From assembly GCA_001701105.1 (NCBI GenBank), contig DAAI01000019.1, forward strand, positions 1 through 8,050: a stretch of 8,050 nucleotides of DNA, written 5' to 3'. Shown here in pieces: positions 4,213-8,050 of the stretch. How positions within the stretch are numbered: position 1 is the stretch's first letter; each line of letters starts with the position of its first letter. The DNA comes from Bacteroidales bacterium GP1. GTDB lineage: Bacteria; Bacteroidota; Bacteroidia; Bacteroidales; Muribaculaceae. The position numbers and the translations under genes were made by a program. The notes under the pieces were generated by a model. It was not told the DNA's origin. It was given only the letters and a program-made list of their open reading frames with translations, and ran no database searches.

Positions 4213-5616
4213 CTATTGCAGCTTCATTACCTTCAGGCGGTTACCGGCTCGAAGTTTTATTATCAATATTCCAGGGGGCACAGTCATGGTAAATTCTGCA
4301 GCGTCCGGAGCACCGGAATAAACGATAATGCCATTGAGCGTGGAGATGATGAGATAGTCTATCGGAGTGGTGGCGGAGAGGTGGATTCTGTTGTCGGTGC
4401 GATTGACGGTTACATCGGAATCTACGGGATTGACTATCCCCGACTGGCTTACTTTCCGGATATTAAATCTGCTCCACTCCGGATCTTCACGCCATATGTC
4501 AATATAATCATCATCCACATAGAGGATTATGTCGTATTTGTTGGATTCGTTTTCGAGTCCGGCGAAGGCATTGTGATCCAATGCGGGAAGCGTGCTGCCC
4601 AGTTGGGAGACATACACAGTGGTAATTCTGCTGTCGTTACGGAATGCGTCACGGCGGATTTCGCGGACTGCCGGGCCTAACATTATTACCGATGCCACGG
4701 TATTATTGGCAAACGCTCCTTCCTCAATTATTTCCGTATCGATAGTCTTCGATAGCCGTGCGGCGGATGAGGCACCAAAGAGGGGAGGGATGTTGGCTTT
4801 CCATTGGGGAAGGTCGGCGATTACGGGGTTGCCATAGAAAGCGCCGGTTCCATATATCGTACTGGCATCGGCGGCCACGGTCACTGATGTTAAAGCAGGC
4901 ATCTCGGCGAATGCAAAATCGCCAACCTCCGCGGCCTCCGATAAATCGACCGATTGCAATCCTGATTTCGTGAAGCATCGGGGGCCATACGCTGCAGCCC
5001 CGGGAGCGGGATTCTGCGTCAAAGAAGCGCACCCCTCGAAGGTCGACTCCGGGATAGACCCGAGCGCGCCATCTATGTTGACAGTGGCAAGCGATATGCA
5101 ATTCCTGAACATTCCTTTTCCTTGAAATGCGGTGGAGGGCACTGTGGCCTTCGATAGGGATGTTACCCCGGAAAAGAGATAATCGCCGGTCGATGTCACA
5201 GCTGCCGGGATAGTGATTTCCTTCAGCCTTGAGCCGGCGAAAGCGGCATCGCCGATGGAGGTCAGGCTCGCCGGGAGGATAATATTCTCCACGGATGTCG
5301 ACATGAACAGGGCGCCGGGGAGCTCGTTGGCTTTAAATTCACGCCTCCCCATGTAGCCACCTTCGGGATAGCTGTAGGCTTCGATATGGAGATTGCTCAG
5401 GTCGAGCGTGCGAGTAGTCTCCGGGAGTTTCTTAAGCAGTGAAAGATCGCGCACATCCGCCTTCCCCTTGATCACGAGCAGGGCATCGCTGTTACCCCGG
5501 ATTTCATCGATGCGATATTGCAATGTTCCGGGGGTAATGGATATTTCGCGTGCCTGCATTTGCGAGATGGCGAGGCAGATGCCGCAAAATAATGGCAGAA
5601 GCGTGAGTCTTTTCAT
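4213..5616 (-). CDS. Secreted BspA-type leucine-rich-repeat protein with T9SS-like C-terminal domain
   Basis: This 467-residue protein starts at ATG 5616, 9 bases after the stop of the PorZ-like gene, so the two are almost certainly co-transcribed. Residues 1-22 are a signal peptide (MKRLTLLPLF..., cleavage after MQA). Residues 30-75 form an N-terminal cap region (DVRDLSLLKKLPETTRTLDL). LRR_5/BspA-type repeats occupy about 105-355, with recurring units such as LPASLTSIGDAAFAGS, LKEITIPAAV, FRNCISLATVNI, FEGCASL and IEEGAFANN. The segment WREDPEWSRFNIRKV (375-389) resembles the usual closing unit of such repeat domains. The last 70 or so residues (IVNPVDSDVTVN..., DYLIISTLNGIIVYSG, VPPGILIIKL, LKVMKLQ) have the strand order of a type A T9SS sorting domain, although the NPV motif lacks the usual Tyr-Pro in front. 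It is predicted to be exported and then handled by the T9SS at the surface, where BspA-like proteins often bind host or bacterial partners. The ligand is unknown. Confidence 0.87.
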   Translation of the reverse strand: MKRLTLLPLFCGICLAISQMQAREISITPGTLQYRIDEIRGNSDALLVIKGKADVRDLSLLKKLPETTRTLDLSNLHIEAYSYPEGGYMGRREFKANELPGALFMSTSVENIILPASLTSIGDAAFAGSRLKEITIPAAVTSTGDYLFSGVTSLSKATVPSTAFQGKGMFRNCISLATVNIDGALGSIPESTFEGCASLTQNPAPGAAAYGPRCFTKSGLQSVDLSEAAEVGDFAFAEMPALTSVTVAADASTIYGTGAFYGNPVIADLPQWKANIPPLFGASSAARLSKTIDTEIIEEGAFANNTVASVIMLGPAVREIRRDAFRNDSRITTVYVSQLGSTLPALDHNAFAGLENESNKYDIILYVDDDYIDIWREDPEWSRFNIRKVSQSGIVNPVDSDVTVNRTDNRIHLSATTPIDYLIISTLNGIIVYSGAPDAAEFTMTVPPGILIIKLRAGNRLKVMKLQ

Positions 5617-5625
5617 GCACCGGGA

Positions 5626-8050
5626 TTAATCTACGATCAGGATTTTGGTAACCTTGGCAAAGGAATTATCATCGGGCCCGTTCGTGGCGAGGATATAATA
5701 GATTCCGGCCGGCACGCGGCGATTGTAGAGATTCGTGATGTCCCATGTTATCTCGTTGCTGGAGGCCACTCCTAATTCTTTTATCATATTTCCTGCCGAG
5801 TCGGTCACCTTTACGGCAGCGTTATCGGGAAGCCCGTCGATGGTTACGAGCCCCGCATATCCGGGACGTACCGGATTCGGATATGCCCTCACGTTATAAT
5901 CATCGCCGCTGTCGGAAGCTCCGCTCGATAGGAAATACTCGCAAAGGCCCTCCTCTGTGGAGATCATCATCGAATTATTTGCCGGATTATAGGCAAGCCC
6001 ATGGACATTATCATGGGGCAATTCCGAATTGGAAGAATTGAGAGTTCGGACCACCTCCTTACCATCGGCCGAAGTCACCACGATGCCTGCTCCGAGGGTG
6101 GAAAACCATTTCTTTCCCGAAGGGTCGGCCACTATATGAGTCACCCATGCTCCGTCCAGCAGATAATCCGCCAGTCCGGTGCCGTCGTTTCGGGCCACTT
6201 TCACGCGGCGCACTCCGGTATTGCCTTTCACCACTTCCGACGGATCGAAATAAAATACGCCTTCCCTTCCGCCAATCCATACCTTCCCCGTGGCCGGATC
6301 CTCATAAATAATCTCGATATTATGATTGGTAAAGGTCATGCCATCCTGATCCACATATGTCGGTAGGGGATATACGCGGTCGTCTTTGCGCTCGGTGGGA
6401 GTGCCGTCCGTATCGATTATGTAAAGCGATTCATCATATGTGCCGCCGTCGGCTACCAGAAGATTCTTGTTTGCGGCATGAACGAGGGGAATGATTTTGG
6501 CCGTCGCCTGCATCTTGATGTCATACTCCAGTTCATTCATCTTATGGTAATTGCTTTTGCCGGTGGTGGCGAGGCGGTCGGCCGGAGTCCATACGCGGGC
6601 ATTGAATCGGGCGGGATCGTCAGGATTAAAATAGACGGTCCATAGATTCCCTTCACTATCGAATTTGGGAGATGCGAAATTACACATCTTCGACCATGCC
6701 TTTGGCGGGTCGGCCACGGTGATGAAATTATGATTGTCGACGCCGGCGGCGTTGCTACGCGAGAGATGGATTGATTTTTCAGGGGCCGAAAGGTCAATAC
6801 GCAGCAGGCCGTCCTGCATTGACCCGCAATAGATATGATTGGAATTTTTAGGGTCAATGGCAAGGCCGTTCGGATTCCCCAGGGCTAAGGCGGCAGGAGG
6901 CGACGGCATCAGATAATTCAGGGCGAGCGGAGTCCATTCTCCATCCTTCAAGCTGCTCAACCGGTCGCTAAGGTAGAGAAAAATGCCCCCAAATCCTTGT
7001 TCTCCGCCGTGTCCGCGGACCAACATTCCGTAGTCCGGATGATAAGCCATCTCAACGCATTTGAAAGCTCGGGAAGAATTGGGGAAGAATTGATCCATAG
7101 TCAGGGTCCATTCTCCGCCATTTCTTGGAGCTGTAAACCGGGAGAACCCCTTGCGTCCGAGTGTGAACCATACTTCCTTGCCGTCGGCCGAAGCGGCTAT
7201 CGAGCTTGTGGAGTTCTCGACAGAAGCCGGTTTGGAATTAGTTGCCGTTGCGTAATCTTTTGCGTCGATCCAGCTCAGGCCGCGAGATTCCCATATCAGA
7301 AGGCCGTCTTTGCCGGGTTCGGCGCTGTAGACATTTTCACCGCTGCACGGGGTAAGGCTGAACCCATCGCCGCTCTTCGATACATACCACATCCTCCGCG
7401 GCTTGGCATCGCCGCTGCATACATAGAGGCGGTTATCCCCGAGGGGGATGAGGCGCAGTACTTTCTCCATGCTCCCGAGGCGTTGCAACGCCTCGAAATT
7501 GCCCGTGCGAAGGTCGCCGTAATAAAGTCCCTCCGGAGTGCCGACAAATAATTTATCTCCGAATGAGGCCACGCAATTAATCTCGCGCTTGAAATTCCGG
7601 CTCGTCACCACTTCTCCTTTCGCCGGGTCGATGGTGAGGTAGCCGGTGGCCGTGGCAATCCAGATCTGTGAGGAAGCCGGGTCGGCGGTCATCGAGCGTA
7701 CATCTTTCGACATATCTCCGCCCGACAGCATGAGACCCGGAATGTTGGTCTTGCCCTTTTCCGAGATAACGTCGATATTGCCGTTGCGGTAAGAGACGCA
7801 CAGGAGTTTCCGGCCGTAATCATAGATGGCATCAGAAACGATATTCTCTGAAAGGCCGGTGGAGCGGTCGAGCCATTTCCATTCATCATTATCCTTGTCG
7901 TAACGCAGCAATGAGCCGTACCTTACTGTGCCCGCAGGGTTTGCAGGTTCGTACTGCTGTTTAAGCGTTACGAAATAAGTATTCTCCTGCGTGTCGATCA
8001 CGCGCAATATATCGCCGTCGTACGACGGGTGGGATCTCCATTGCGAAGCG
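5626..8050 (-). CDS. porZ: PorZ-like type IX secretion protein (N-terminus outside window)
   Basis: The frame is open for 807 residues from the right edge to the stop at 5626. A TTG at 8007 is not the start: the frame continues upstream as ASQWRSHPSYDGDI, which reads as the start of the mature protein with the signal peptide off the window. The body has two beta-propeller regions with blade signatures (GLSENIVSDAIYDYG, SQIWIATATGYLTID, KLFVGTPEGLYYGD, GKVWIGGREGVFYFD, KKWFSTLGAGIVV, DNVHGLAYNP). The last 86 residues are a type A T9SS C-terminal domain: AYPNPVRPGY, VKVTDSAGN, ITWD, RVPAGIYYILA, KVTKILIVD. This architecture and the text of the N- and C-termini fit PorZ, which in Porphyromonas belongs to the surface attachment complex with PorU, PorV and PorQ and assists delivery of anionic LPS to cargo. 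Visible length is somewhat above that of P. gingivalis PorZ (776 residues as I recall). Other two-propeller sorting-domain proteins are the main alternative. Confidence 0.8.
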   Translation of the reverse strand, partial: ASQWRSHPSYDGDILRVIDTQENTYFVTLKQQYEPANPAGTVRYGSLLRYDKDNDEWKWLDRSTGLSENIVSDAIYDYGRKLLCVSYRNGNIDVISEKGKTNIPGLMLSGGDMSKDVRSMTADPASSQIWIATATGYLTIDPAKGEVVTSRNFKREINCVASFGDKLFVGTPEGLYYGDLRTGNFEALQRLGSMEKVLRLIPLGDNRLYVCSGDAKPRRMWYVSKSGDGFSLTPCSGENVYSAEPGKDGLLIWESRGLSWIDAKDYATATNSKPASVENSTSSIAASADGKEVWFTLGRKGFSRFTAPRNGGEWTLTMDQFFPNSSRAFKCVEMAYHPDYGMLVRGHGGEQGFGGIFLYLSDRLSSLKDGEWTPLALNYLMPSPPAALALGNPNGLAIDPKNSNHIYCGSMQDGLLRIDLSAPEKSIHLSRSNAAGVDNHNFITVADPPKAWSKMCNFASPKFDSEGNLWTVYFNPDDPARFNARVWTPADRLATTGKSNYHKMNELEYDIKMQATAKIIPLVHAANKNLLVADGGTYDESLYIIDTDGTPTERKDDRVYPLPTYVDQDGMTFTNHNIEIIYEDPATGKVWIGGREGVFYFDPSEVVKGNTGVRRVKVARNDGTGLADYLLDGAWVTHIVADPSGKKWFSTLGAGIVVTSADGKEVVRTLNSSNSELPHDNVHGLAYNPANNSMMISTEEGLCEYFLSSGASDSGDDYNVRAYPNPVRPGYAGLVTIDGLPDNAAVKVTDSAGNMIKELGVASSNEITWDITNLYNRRVPAGIYYILATNGPDDNSFAKVTKILIVD
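5629..5886 (-). other. T9SS type A C-terminal domain of the PorZ-like protein
   Basis: These codons specify the last 86 residues, beginning AYPNPVRPGYAG. The YPNPV opening, a middle xVTDSAGN strand and a final PAGIYYI strand pair with a KVTKILIVD end are the accepted marks of the PorSS/T9SS sorting domain family. In PorZ the domain is known to be retained rather than removed. Confidence 0.8.

Noticed and set aside
4204..4680. 158-residue plus-strand frame over the LRR gene
   Set aside because: It lies antisense to a well-supported LRR coding sequence and shows no domain of its own.
6997..7551. 184-residue plus-strand frame over the PorZ-like gene
   Set aside because: Antisense shadow; the minus-strand frame carries the propeller motifs and is continuous across the interval.

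Overview
The window reads as chromosomal DNA of a Bacteroidales bacterium, probably a gut commensal of the Muribaculaceae/Bacteroides/Prevotella type. Three lines of evidence support this. Promoters match the Bacteroidetes sigma-ABfr consensus (TTTG, about 20 bases, TAnnTTTG), with two perfect copies and one near-perfect copy. Type IX secretion (T9SS) proteins are present: a PorZ-like protein and a second protein with a T9SS-like C-terminal domain. The remaining genes are typical Bacteroidales exported proteins: a TPR lipoprotein, a DUF3244-like small exported protein, a lipoprotein serpin and a BspA-type leucine-rich-repeat protein.

Layout. Bases 1-784 (minus) hold the N-terminal part of an AT-rich TPR lipoprotein gene that runs off the left edge. 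Bases 785-1022 form a divergent promoter region. It has one promoter on each strand and, between them, a 49-base element made of four copies of one 12-mer, two in each orientation. Bases 1023-3381 (plus) look like one transcription unit: a small exported DUF3244-like protein (starting at GTG 1023, because the promoter lies just upstream), a 71-residue lipoprotein, a full-length lipoprotein serpin with an intact inhibitory hinge, and another short lipoprotein. That last gene appears frameshifted, and its extended tail runs into REP-like palindromes at 3531-3600.

Bases 3644-3956 hold no protein gene. They contain a perfect 16-base palindrome, a -7-like box, and a strong plus-strand terminator about 70 bases downstream, which together suggest a small RNA. 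A minus-strand terminator for the next gene follows. tRNA-Leu(CAA) is at 3957-4038 (minus) with its own perfect promoter. Bases 4213-8050 (minus) hold a two-gene operon: a PorZ-like T9SS protein, truncated by the right edge, followed after 9 bases by a secreted LRR protein with a T9SS-like C-terminal domain.

How they may work together. PorZ is known in Porphyromonas as part of the cell-surface attachment complex that processes T9SS cargo, so the adjacent LRR protein is a candidate cargo or accessory. The serpin unit appears to deliver a surface-anchored protease inhibitor. Its predicted P1 residue is alanine, which would suit elastase-like proteases, but this is inference. The least explained parts are the 12-mer inverted array, the putative small RNA with its palindrome, and the short lipoproteins flanking the serpin.
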